From an uncultured Candidatus Saccharibacteria bacterium (GTDB taxonomy: Bacteria > Patescibacteriota > Saccharimonadia > Saccharimonadales > Saccharimonadaceae): DNA of 64,000 nucleotides. Shown piece after piece: positions 17,437-25,260 of the stretch (position 1 is its first letter; every line of letters begins with the position of its first letter). Location of the stretch: positions 1-64,000 of the forward strand of contig CALCYQ010000003.1 of NCBI GenBank assembly GCA_937906385.1. Direction: 5' to 3'. Below the pieces are notes generated by a model that ran no database searches, was not told the DNA's origin, and was given only the letters and a program-made list of their open reading frames with translations. A program made the position numbers and the translations under genes.

Positions 17437-19911
17437 TTATTCTTTAGCGATGCTTAAATTTAATTCAGTGTTTTTATAGTCAACTTTTGCGATATCGCCA
17501 TTATTAAGCTTGCCGCGAAGAATGTTATCGGCAATTAACGTTTCGAGCTCATCTTCGATTTCGCGACGGAGCGGACGGGCGCCATTCTTGGTGTCGTAAC
17601 CCTTTTCGATGAGATGCTTCTTGGCAGCGTCGGTAAGTTGCAGGCCAATCGATTTGGCGGCCAGACGCTTCTTGAGATCTTCAACCATGTTCGTAAAGAT
17701 GCGATCAACGTCCTTTTCGCTAAGCGCATTAAATGTCACAATCGCATCAAAACGGTTGACGAGTTCTGGACGCATTAATTTACGTAACGCCTTCATGGCG
17801 GACGCTTCATTTGCGGCATGCTCCGCTTCAAGTGCCTTGGCATCTTTCTTAGTTTTGACCGAGAAGCCCATTTCAGACTCGCGATACATTTCTTCTGCAC
17901 CGAGATTGCTGGTCAAAATCACGATCGAGTTATTGAATTTAACTTTAGTACCCTGCCCGTCCGTAAGTGTGCCGTCCTCGAGAATTTGTAGCAAAATATT
18001 AAAGACGTCTGGATGAGATTTCTCGATTTCATCGAACAGTACGACCGAATATGGTTTGCGACGAATTTGCTCCGTAAGTTTGCCGCCGTCTTCATAACCA
18101 ACATAACCAGCCGGCGCGCCGACAAGACGAGCGACGTTGTGCTTTTCGCCAAATTCGGACATATCGATTTTGATGAGCGAATCTTCGCCGCCAAAAACTT
18201 CGCGAGCAATTACTTTGGCAAGCTCGGTTTTACCAACGCCGGTTGGGCCCATAAAAATGAAGGAGCCAATCGGACGACGCGGATCGCTAATGCCAGAGCG
18301 GCCACGACGAATCGCCTTACTGACGGCCTTAATAGCATCGTCTTGGCCAATAATGTCTTTGCTAAGATGCTTTTCGAGGTTGACTAGAATCTCTTGCTCG
18401 GAACCGTGCACGCGGCTGACTGGGATGCCAGTTTTTAAACTGATTGCCGTGGCTAAATCTTCAGACGAAACAGCTGGAGCTTTATCGACATCCTTGTTGG
18501 CTTTTTCGAGTTTCTTAATTTCCTCCTGAACTTGCGCAGCGCGCGTTTTATACATGGCGGCTTTTTCGTAATCCTCTTTTTCGGCCGCGGCTTCAATTTT
18601 GTTTTCCAAATCGGCGAGTTCAATTTTACATTTCTTATATTCGCCGCCGCCTTTCTTGTCGAGCGAAACGCGCGCGATAGCACTCGCTTCATCGATTACG
18701 TCAATGACTTTGTCTGGCATAAAGCGATCGGAAATATAACGTTGCGAAAGCGTGATGGCTTCTTCCAAAATCTCATCCGAAATCACAACTTGGTGATAGT
18801 TTTCGTAGTGTTTTTTGATGCCTTTTAAAATGCGAAGCGTAATCGTCGGAGACGGTTCGTTTACCATCACAGTCTGAAAACGACGCGCAAGGGCTTTGTC
18901 TTTTTCGATATTTTTGCGATATTCATCCAAAGTTGTCGCACCGATTAAGCGCATCGAATTGCGTGCAAGTGCCGGTTTTAGGATATTCGCTGCATCCATG
19001 CTGCCTTCAGCCGAACCAGCACCAGACAGTAAGTGTAACTCATCAATAAATAGAATCACCGAATCGTCATTTACGGCTTCATCAATAATGCCTTTAATGC
19101 GTTCCTCGAATTCGCCACGGAATTTCGTACCCGCCACGACTGAGCTTAAATCGACTTGAAAAATGCGCTTGCCAATTAGTTTGCCCGGTACGTCATTTTT
19201 CGCTACGCGAGTTGCGAGACCTTCCACGATGGCCGTTTTACCCACACCGGCTTCGCCGATTAGAACAGGATTGCTTTTAGTGCGACGACATAAAACCGTA
19301 ATTGCGCGTTCGATTTCTTGCTCGCGCCCAATCACTGTATCGAGTTTGCCATCTTTAGCCATTTGCGTAAGGTCAGTACCAAATTTCGAGAGCCAACGAT
19401 AGCTGCCGCGTTTGCCGGCTTTACGTTTTTGGGCTTCAATTTTTGCTTCGCTCGCTTGCTGCTCGACGAGATTTTCGATATTTTCGGCGAGCTGCTCCGT
19501 ATCAACGTCGAGCTGACCAAGCAATACGGCAGCGCGAGAATTCGGCTGACGCAACATCGCATAGACGATGTGCTCCGTGCCAACAACATCGAGACCATTT
19601 TCACGAGCGTAATTAAGCGACATACGCAAAGTTAAGACCGTAGCTTCCGAGAGCGACATCATCGCCATCGGTGCCGCCGGCACATCGACGGCAACTTTAC
19701 CCTGGGCGCGCTCAAGCTGATCAATATCGATGCCTTGCTCTTGGAGGAGCTTCGCGCCAGTGCTAGTGTCTTGCGCCATGATGCCCATTAAAAGATGCTC
19801 AGTGCCCATGTAGCCTTGATTGTAACGTTTGCTAAATAAATCGGCTTTCTGCAAAGCAAAGCGAGCATTTTCGCTCAAGTGGCCCATGATTTCATTAAAT
19901 TCGTCTACCAT
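17437..19911 (-). CDS. clpC: ClpC-type AAA+ unfoldase
   Basis: The 824-residue Hsp100 protein has an N-terminal Clp-N repeat domain (about 1-150), AAA-1 with GEAGVGKT, a short middle domain with a UVR-like coiled coil (about 420-465) and AAA-2 with GPTGVGKT (about 555). A MGF tripeptide before MRPELVNRFD stands where ClpA/ClpC carry the ClpP-docking loop, so it probably feeds ClpP rather than acting as a ClpB disaggregase. AGGAG precedes ATG 19911. A second perfect CIRCE lies upstream. The zincin gene follows 14 nt later in the same transcript. Confidence 0.93.
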   Translation of the reverse strand: MVDEFNEIMGHLSENARFALQKADLFSKRYNQGYMGTEHLLMGIMAQDTSTGAKLLQEQGIDIDQLERAQGKVAVDVPAAPMAMMSLSEATVLTLRMSLNYARENGLDVVGTEHIVYAMLRQPNSRAAVLLGQLDVDTEQLAENIENLVEQQASEAKIEAQKRKAGKRGSYRWLSKFGTDLTQMAKDGKLDTVIGREQEIERAITVLCRRTKSNPVLIGEAGVGKTAIVEGLATRVAKNDVPGKLIGKRIFQVDLSSVVAGTKFRGEFEERIKGIIDEAVNDDSVILFIDELHLLSGAGSAEGSMDAANILKPALARNSMRLIGATTLDEYRKNIEKDKALARRFQTVMVNEPSPTITLRILKGIKKHYENYHQVVISDEILEEAITLSQRYISDRFMPDKVIDVIDEASAIARVSLDKKGGGEYKKCKIELADLENKIEAAAEKEDYEKAAMYKTRAAQVQEEIKKLEKANKDVDKAPAVSSEDLATAISLKTGIPVSRVHGSEQEILVNLEKHLSKDIIGQDDAIKAVSKAIRRGRSGISDPRRPIGSFIFMGPTGVGKTELAKVIAREVFGGEDSLIKIDMSEFGEKHNVARLVGAPAGYVGYEDGGKLTEQIRRKPYSVVLFDEIEKSHPDVFNILLQILEDGTLTDGQGTKVKFNNSIVILTSNLGAEEMYRESEMGFSVKTKKDAKALEAEHAANEASAMKALRKLMRPELVNRFDAIVTFNALSEKDVDRIFTNMVEDLKKRLAAKSIGLQLTDAAKKHLIEKGYDTKNGARPLRREIEDELETLIADNILRGKLNNGDIAKVDYKNTELNLSIAKE

Positions 19912-19973
19912 TTTTCTCCTTTTGATTACGCTTTTTAATAGGAAATTGACAGATTTTTCGCGTAACTATATCT

Positions 19974-20011
19974 ATTGTAGGCAATTAGCACTCGCAAGTC
20001 AAGAGTGCTAA
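19974..20011 (-). promoter_or_regulatory. CIRCE operator over the clpC promoter
   Basis: TTAGCACTC (19985-19993), the same 9-nt spacer as at clpP, and GAGTGCTAA (20003-20011) are present. The minus-strand -35 TTGACT is at 19997-20002 and the -10 TACAAT at 19974-19979, with a 17-nt spacing. Confidence 0.95.
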
Positions 20012-20128
20012 TTTAGAATTTTTAGCTTGCTTTTATATTTCCCTTATGCTCGCATTTTAAACACAGTATCGATAAGATGAAATTAGAATTCGCCTGAATT
20101 CGTATCTTAGGAAAAGGAGGGAGCGACA

Positions 20129-20434
20129 ATGTTTAGTTGCCGGAATTATCGCGGCGAACGCTTTGATTTATTGCGCGAGCTGCTCGTAGAACGAAATTCC
20201 GCTTCAAATAGTTATCGTTTTAAATGCTTTTTTGACGGTGCAACCAGTGTATCTGTCGACTACAATAGCATGCACGCTAGCGCGAATAACGGGAATCGGC
20301 TCTATTTTAACAATCCCGTCACGCACGTGCAGCTTGGTCGCGAATTCTTTAATGCCGTCAACTACGTCGATGAGCAATATCCGCCTAAATTCCAACCACG
20401 CAAAGTCTTGCGCCAGATTCGCGCATCACTTTAG
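20129..20434 (+). CDS. Small hypothetical protein of 101 aa
   Basis: I do not recognise this basic, aromatic-rich soluble protein. No motif, signal or membrane segment is visible. AAAAGGAGGGAG stands just before ATG 20129, and a GC-rich terminator follows, so it looks like a real monocistronic gene between clpC and ligA on the opposite strand. Its promoter is not clear: a TATGCT stretch near 20045 resembles the other extended -10 boxes but lacks a good hexamer. A leader hairpin with TAAGAT (20073-20078) pairing ATCTTA (20104-20109), and two GAATTC copies inside it, lies directly upstream of the ribosome site. Confidence 0.65.
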   Translation: MFSCRNYRGERFDLLRELLVERNSASNSYRFKCFFDGATSVSVDYNSMHASANNGNRLYFNNPVTHVQLGREFFNAVNYVDEQYPPKFQPRKVLRQIRASL

Positions 20435-20439
20435 CATCC

Positions 20440-20464
20440 GCCGGTCATTCTTGGCCGGCTTTTT
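20440..20464 (+). terminator. Terminator of the 20129 gene
   Basis: GCCGG and CCGGC pair around a 10-nt loop, followed by five T. The tail reaches the convergent ligA stop codon. Confidence 0.75.
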
Positions 20465-22448
20465 ATTTGCCTAATAATTCGAGAAATCTTGCCTCGTCGA
20501 TTACTTCAGTGCCATACCTGGCAGCTTTTTCGAGTTTTGACTTGCCAGTATTATGGCCGGCAACGAGGTACTTGGTATTTTTTACAACGCTACTGTGGAA
20601 TTCTCCGCCGAGCGCACGAATCTTCTCTGCTGCCGCGTCGCGCCCCATCGAATCGAGCGTGCCAGTGACCACGAAAGATAAGCCATTCAGATGACCGCTA
20701 GAAGTATCTTGATAAACTGGTTCTACGCCGTTAGCCTTCAAATCATCCAATAGTTTCAAATTATCCTCGTCCGAGAAAAAGGCCACAATCGATTCGGCTA
20801 CCACCTTGCCGATGCCTGGGAGCTCCATCAGCTCCGTTTCGGTAGTTTCGCGCAGAGCATCAAAAGTTTTGTAATGCGCAGCGAGATCAATAGCGGTTTG
20901 GCTGCCGATATGACGAATGCCAATCGCCGTAATAAAGCGCGCAAGTGGCGGATTCTTGCTGGCTTGAATATTGTCTACGAGTTTGCGGGCAGAGATTTCC
21001 GCAAAGCGATCCAAATCTTGTACCTGACCAGCCGTAAGCGTGTATAAATCCGCAATCGAGCCAACTAGGCCAGCATCGATAAGAGCCTCGACATTCTTCT
21101 CGCCTAGTCCTTCGATATTTAGCGCCGGTTTGCTAGCGTAATATTCAATGGCACGCTTGAGCATTTCACTAGCATCGCTACCTTTCACGCGATAAACTAC
21201 CTCGCCGGCTGGACGTTCAAACTCGAGTTCTGGATACTGCTCATGCAAAGCTTTCTCATAGTCGTACGGCTCTGAATTGTCCGGACGCAATTCGGTTAGT
21301 ACGCGATTAACTTGCGGGATGATGTCGCCAGCTTTATAAAATACGACCGTATCGCCAATACGCACGTCGAGGCGTGCGATTTCGTCGGCATTATGCAGCG
21401 ATGCGTGCTTAACGGTGGTGCCAGCCACTTGGACCGGATCGAAGACGGCTACTGGCGTGGCGGCGCCGGTGCGACCAATTGAAATCACAATGTCTTTCAC
21501 GATAGTCGTAGCCTCTTCGGCCGGATATTTAAAAGCAATTGCAGCACGTGGCGTCTTACCGACAATGCCGAGCGCTTGATAAACTTTACGATCGTTAACT
21601 TTAATGACGGCACCGTCCGTATTAAACGGCAAATCTTGGCGCGTTTCATTCAGCTCATTAATAAAATCCATCGCCTCGCGTAACGAGTGGTAAATATGTT
21701 GTTGGCCAGAAATGCGAAAGCCGAGTTCTTTGAGACGATCATAAACATGCACATTCGTGTCGAGATTCGGCGAAACCATATCGTAGCCCATAAATTTGAG
21801 CGGGCGGCTAGCAGCAACTTTTGGATCGAGCTGGCGAATCGAACCAGCCGCGAGATTGCGCGGATTAGCAAATTCCGGCTTACCCATGGCGCGCTGCTTT
21901 GCATTCAACTCATCAAAATCTTTCTTAAAAATCACCACTTCACCGCGCACCTCGGTATGCTCTTTTTGCGGAATCGAAAGCGGCACATTTTCGATCGTGC
22001 GCACATTCATCGTGACATCTTCGCCAACTTTGCCATCGCCGCGCGTGACAGCCTGTTTGAGTAAGCCGTCTTCATAAATCAATGCCATCGCGAGACCATC
22101 CATCTTAATATCAACAAACAGTTCTGGGTTAATGGCGCCAAGTTTAGCGATACGATCGAGCCAGTCGCGCACCTCGGCCTCTGAAAAAACGTCGGCCAGC
22201 GAAATCATGCGCTCGGCATGGGCGACTTTCTGAAACTTATCGAGTGCTTGGCCGGCTACGCGCTGAGTGGGCGAATCAGGTGTGATTAATTCTGGATATT
22301 GTTCTTCGAGTAGCGATAATTCGTGCTTTAAACTATCTGCCGCCGCCTCAGACATAATCGACTCGTCTAAAACGTGGTAGTGGTAGCGATAATCATTGAT
22401 GAGATTCCGTAATTTTGCCACCCGCTCAGTGACATTAGTCGGTACCAT
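20463..22448 (-). CDS. ligA: NAD+-dependent DNA ligase, zinc-finger cysteines missing
   Basis: The 661-residue ligase has domain Ia (RYHYHVLD), the adenylation lysine in IKMDGLAM (about 115), an OB fold (about 310-390), the HhH domain (about 430-575) and a C-terminal BRCT domain (about 585-661). The usual four-cysteine zinc finger between OB and HhH is replaced by a Cys-free stretch (about 395-425, RPAGEVVYRVKGSDA). Ligation chemistry residues appear intact. ATG 22448 is chosen; AAGGA lies 8 nt upstream, inside the end of the preceding gene, which it overlaps. Confidence 0.95.
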   Translation of the reverse strand: MVPTNVTERVAKLRNLINDYRYHYHVLDESIMSEAAADSLKHELSLLEEQYPELITPDSPTQRVAGQALDKFQKVAHAERMISLADVFSEAEVRDWLDRIAKLGAINPELFVDIKMDGLAMALIYEDGLLKQAVTRGDGKVGEDVTMNVRTIENVPLSIPQKEHTEVRGEVVIFKKDFDELNAKQRAMGKPEFANPRNLAAGSIRQLDPKVAASRPLKFMGYDMVSPNLDTNVHVYDRLKELGFRISGQQHIYHSLREAMDFINELNETRQDLPFNTDGAVIKVNDRKVYQALGIVGKTPRAAIAFKYPAEEATTIVKDIVISIGRTGAATPVAVFDPVQVAGTTVKHASLHNADEIARLDVRIGDTVVFYKAGDIIPQVNRVLTELRPDNSEPYDYEKALHEQYPELEFERPAGEVVYRVKGSDASEMLKRAIEYYASKPALNIEGLGEKNVEALIDAGLVGSIADLYTLTAGQVQDLDRFAEISARKLVDNIQASKNPPLARFITAIGIRHIGSQTAIDLAAHYKTFDALRETTETELMELPGIGKVVAESIVAFFSDEDNLKLLDDLKANGVEPVYQDTSSGHLNGLSFVVTGTLDSMGRDAAAEKIRALGGEFHSSVVKNTKYLVAGHNTGKSKLEKAARYGTEVIDEARFLELLGK

Positions 22449-23517
22449 CAAGCATCCTTCTGTAGTAGAGATACACGTAGGCGGTGCCGTAAATGAAGCT
22501 AAAGACCGTCATGGCTTGCAGGCAGAATGGAATGAATGGGAAGCCTTCGAATAATTCAAAGTTTTGCTTAATGACGAGGTCGAGCCAAATGAGCGGCAGC
22601 ATTACAATAACCCAAATCACCGCGAGGAAAATGAGACCAAATATGATACGAATAATAAATTTCGTGCGGCGACCTTGAACGAGATCGGTGGCGGCATTAA
22701 TAGCCGGCAATGGATAAATACCCGGAACCGAAACCGCTACCAACGCAAGCAGCGACGACGGCACGAGATATGCCGATAATAATAGCAGCAAGCTGCCAAA
22801 TAACCAGAATAAGAAAGCGTAAAGTGGCTGCGATAAGAAATCAGTCGAAACAGCAGTGGTATAAACGATCGTAAAGACGAAGACTGGAATTAAATGAATA
22901 AATAACAATAGAATCACTAGCAAGCTCGACACGAGTGGGGTTAAGGCATTGTATAAGCCGTCGCGCATGCGCGGATGATTCCCCGCCATAAGATGGCGCA
23001 AATAATAAATCGTGCACAGCCAAGTAATTGCGAAGAAGAAGATAGCAAAGACTTGCTGAACTTCGGTCATCCCCTTTGTAAGACCGCCGGTTGTGACCGT
23101 CGAAACTAGCAAAAGACCAGATTTTGCGATGCGGCCAAGCTCGCCATTGTGCAGAGCATCATAGCTCTCGTCGAGGCTTTCCTGCACGGTGGAATAAGTT
23201 TCCTCAGACATGAGGCCGACGAAAATAATATTAGCAATCACTACGATAAGCAAAAGCGGCAAGAAGATCTTCCAGTTTTTGAAAATGATTTTCAAAGTGG
23301 AAGTGGCGTGCGAAACGAGGCCTGGAGTTTCAAGTGGGCGGTTATAATCTTCGCGATATGAACGCTTAAATGAGCGATGTAATTTGACGCGAGCACGCTT
23401 TTTGCTCCAAACTTTTTCACGCTTCTCGACGAAAGCTTCTTTAAAGGTCTTGCGCGGACGCGAGGATTTGGTTTTTTCGACAGTCTTCTTGGATTTCTTC
23501 GCAGTTTTTTTATTCAT
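22435..23517 (-). CDS. Six-helix membrane protein of unknown function
   Basis: The 360-residue protein starts with about 70 strongly basic residues (Lys/Arg-rich, predicted disordered and cytoplasmic), followed by about six hydrophobic segments (roughly 80-105, 155-180, 195-225, 230-265, 285-315, 325-350). I do not recognise the family and see no catalytic motif. It overlaps ligA by 14 nt, and the ribosome site of ligA sits inside its last codons, so the two are translationally coupled. It starts 18 nt after the htpX stop. The basic tail could bind nucleic acid or acidic lipid, but this is a guess. Confidence 0.7.
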   Translation of the reverse strand: MNKKTAKKSKKTVEKTKSSRPRKTFKEAFVEKREKVWSKKRARVKLHRSFKRSYREDYNRPLETPGLVSHATSTLKIIFKNWKIFLPLLLIVVIANIIFVGLMSEETYSTVQESLDESYDALHNGELGRIAKSGLLLVSTVTTGGLTKGMTEVQQVFAIFFFAITWLCTIYYLRHLMAGNHPRMRDGLYNALTPLVSSLLVILLLFIHLIPVFVFTIVYTTAVSTDFLSQPLYAFLFWLFGSLLLLLSAYLVPSSLLALVAVSVPGIYPLPAINAATDLVQGRRTKFIIRIIFGLIFLAVIWVIVMLPLIWLDLVIKQNFELFEGFPFIPFCLQAMTVFSFIYGTAYVYLYYRRMLDGTD

Positions 23518-23535
23518 ATACCTACTTTATGCTTT

Positions 23536-24414
23536 TTATTTAGAATTTTCTAGACGCTCGATGCGCGATTCGATTGGCGGATGCGTGGAAAAAAGTTTGC
23601 TAAGGACGGATTTGCGGAGTGGGTTCGCAATATACATCGACTCGGCGGCAACATTTTGCTGACGCATCGGCCGCGCATGCTCGTCGAGCGCACGCAGCGC
23701 ATCAATCATGCTGTCTGGATCACCAGTTAAATCGGCCGAGGAAGCGTCGGCGAGGTATTCGCGTTGCCGCGAAACGCCCATTTGCGCCAAACTCGCCACG
23801 ATTGGCGACAAAATTAAAGTAATTAGCACAAACAGTGCGCCAATCGGTGAGTTGTTTTCTTCATCGCGATCGGAATAAAAGAGGACGCGGATACCAAAAT
23901 CGGCAATAAAACCAACTAATGACACGAGCCCGAAAGTAATCATGCTGATACGAATATCGTAATTCTTAACGTGCGACATTTCGTGCGCCATTACGGCGCG
24001 CAATTCGCGGTCATCCATCACATCAAGCAAACCCGTAGTCGCCGCGACACGCGCATGCGCTGGATCGCGACCGGTTGCAAAAGCGTTTGGCGCCGAATCA
24101 TTAATAATATACACGCGCGGCATCGGTAATTTTGCCTCAGTGGCGAGTTTTTGCACGGTTTTATAAAGGCGCGGATTTTCTTTTTCGTCAGTTTCGCGCG
24201 CGCCAGCGCTCGCAATGGCGATTTTGTCAGACAAGAAATATTGGAAGAAAGCATAGCCAGCCGAAATTACCACGAACCAAATCAAAATTGAATAATTATT
24301 ATTTAGCCAAGCAAAAAGCCAGCCAATTAATGCAATAAAGGCGACAAACACCAGCATAATCATGATGGTGTTACGTTTGTTTTGCGCGATTTGCTTGCGC
24401 AATGAAACTGCCAT
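23536..24414 (-). CDS. htpX: Membrane zinc protease HtpX
   Basis: The 292-residue M48-family protease has two N-terminal helices (about 17-65), the catalytic VMAHEMSHVKNYD motif (about 140), two further helices (about 155-175 and 195-215) and a downstream Glu as third ligand (REYLADASSADLTG). It degrades misfolded membrane proteins. ATG 24414 is chosen; TACAAT (24421-24426, extended by TG) ends 6 nt upstream, so the transcript is probably leaderless. The longer frame beginning at 24432 would start upstream of the promoter. Confidence 0.95.
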   Translation of the reverse strand: MAVSLRKQIAQNKRNTIMIMLVFVAFIALIGWLFAWLNNNYSILIWFVVISAGYAFFQYFLSDKIAIASAGARETDEKENPRLYKTVQKLATEAKLPMPRVYIINDSAPNAFATGRDPAHARVAATTGLLDVMDDRELRAVMAHEMSHVKNYDIRISMITFGLVSLVGFIADFGIRVLFYSDRDEENNSPIGALFVLITLILSPIVASLAQMGVSRQREYLADASSADLTGDPDSMIDALRALDEHARPMRQQNVAAESMYIANPLRKSVLSKLFSTHPPIESRIERLENSK

Positions 24415-24469
24415 GTAATTATTGTACCACATCTGATATGCTCAGAAAAATGCCAGCATAAGAGGCTTA

Positions 24470-24481
24470 GTCTGATATAAT
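24470..24481 (+). promoter_or_regulatory. Extended -10 promoter of the 24512 gene
   Basis: TGATATAAT (TATAAT 24476-24481) has no good -35 hexamer 17 nt upstream. It faces the htpX promoter in divergent orientation, about 50 bp apart. Confidence 0.65.
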
Positions 24482-24511
24482 GCAAATAATCTACGCGAAG
24501 GAGGTGGGACT

Positions 24512-24946
24512 ATGGTAGATTACGTGATTTTCGACGTAGTGCGCGCCGCCATCACCGATGCGGTAGCGTACGGCAAAGAAATTGGCTTCAATACCGGAGC
24601 AATCACCGTTGAAGTCAAGAACCTTCCCAAGGCAAACAGCGTCAGCAACATTCATGAGTTCGTGCTGAGCGAATCGATGACGGTCGGGGCTTTCAATAAC
24701 CGCGATAAAGTCGATTTCTTGCGTAAGCATATTCATGATGCCCATGTGCGCCACCTAAAAGGCGAGAATGTCGCTCCGACGGGATGGGGTCCCGACACGA
24801 TCAAGTTGGGATACAAAACACTCTACTTCGCCGATGAGCCGAGTGATTATTCCATCGTGGTAGGCGTAATGGGCGGCGGTAGCGAGATCAATTCCGCCAT
24901 CGTCGATGCGATACTGAAAGATTTGCCTGACAAACCGCGCGCCTAA
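24512..24946 (+). CDS. Hypothetical protein of 144 aa
   Basis: I do not recognise this soluble alpha/beta protein. It has a central HIHDAHVRHLKGE segment with four His residues (about 74-83) and a Gly-rich VGVMGGGSEIN loop (about 117-127), which could bind a metal or nucleotide, but no family assignment is safe. AAGGAGGTG stands 6 nt before ATG 24512, and the gene has its own extended -10 promoter and GC-rich terminator. It is one of the plus-strand singleton genes placed between minus-strand core genes. Confidence 0.7.
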   Translation: MVDYVIFDVVRAAITDAVAYGKEIGFNTGAITVEVKNLPKANSVSNIHEFVLSESMTVGAFNNRDKVDFLRKHIHDAHVRHLKGENVAPTGWGPDTIKLGYKTLYFADEPSDYSIVVGVMGGGSEINSAIVDAILKDLPDKPRA

Positions 24947-24957
24947 AAACGCGCCCC

Positions 24958-24987
24958 GCCCCGGTCCGTGCGACTGGGGCATTTTTT
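24958..24987 (+). terminator. Terminator of the 24512 gene
   Basis: GCCCC (24958-24962) pairs with GGGGC (24976-24980), with an inner GTC/GAC pair, followed by A and six T. Confidence 0.85.
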
Positions 24988-24992
24988 AAGCA

Positions 24993-25021
24993 TTGACTTT
25001 TTAGAAAATCTGTGATATAAT
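24993..25021 (+). promoter_or_regulatory. Sigma-A promoter for the MFS leader transcript
   Basis: TTGACT (24993-24998), a 17-nt spacer and TATAAT (25016-25021) preceded by TGA are present. The predicted transcript start is near 25028. Confidence 0.9.
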
Positions 25022-25027
25022 GGACTT

Positions 25028-25129
25028 ATGAATAGTTATATCTGCGCATACTGGCTTATGGTCGTCAAAACCGTTCTTCTCGGCGGTTTTAATGTCATGC
25101 CACAAGTCATTTACGCAGAAACTGTCTAA
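25028..25129 (+). CDS. Candidate 33-aa leader peptide upstream of the MFS gene
   Basis: An ATG at the predicted transcription start opens a 33-codon frame encoding a hydrophobic, aromatic peptide (MNSYICAYWLMVVKTVLLGG at its N-terminus) that ends at TAA 25127-25129. It has no Shine-Dalgarno and would be translated as a leaderless message, as proposed for many genes here. It ends 10 nt before the first of three competing hairpins in the leader. It may sense ribosome stalling for the downstream transporter. It could also be chance. Confidence 0.4.
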   Translation: MNSYICAYWLMVVKTVLLGGFNVMPQVIYAETV

Positions 25130-25260
25130 TTCTTGTAAATCTAGATAAGTTTCAAGAGCAGACTTATCTAGAAAAACATCTCGCCTTTGAAATTTATCTA
25201 GCCGTATAAAAGAGACGGCTAGTACATTTAAGCCTTTTCGCAACAAAGGAGGGATGTTTT
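25028..25260 (+). promoter_or_regulatory. Long structured leader (candidate attenuator) of the MFS gene
   Basis: The 233-nt leader can form exclusive helices. Segment 1 (25140-25153) pairs perfectly with segment 2 (25162-25172, 11 bp) or over 13 bp with one G-U with segment 3 (25189-25201). The end of segment 3 (25198-25205, CTAGCCGT) pairs with segment 4 (25215-25222, ACGGCTAG). CCTTT (25233-25237) can pair AAAGG of the ribosome site (25245-25249). Upstream, TCTGCG (25041-25046) pairs CGCAGA (25114-25119) and AAAACCG pairs CGGTTTT. This layout fits attenuation; no known riboswitch consensus is recognised. Confidence 0.55.

Noticed and set aside
25001..25246. 81-codon minus-strand frame covering the MFS leader, with a C-terminal DDHKPVCADI resembling the end of an endonuclease/phosphatase domain
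   Set aside because: It has a TTG-type start without ribosome site, and its codons are made largely of the leader's inverted repeats. The plus strand has a perfect promoter and hairpin layout. It could only be a gene remnant.
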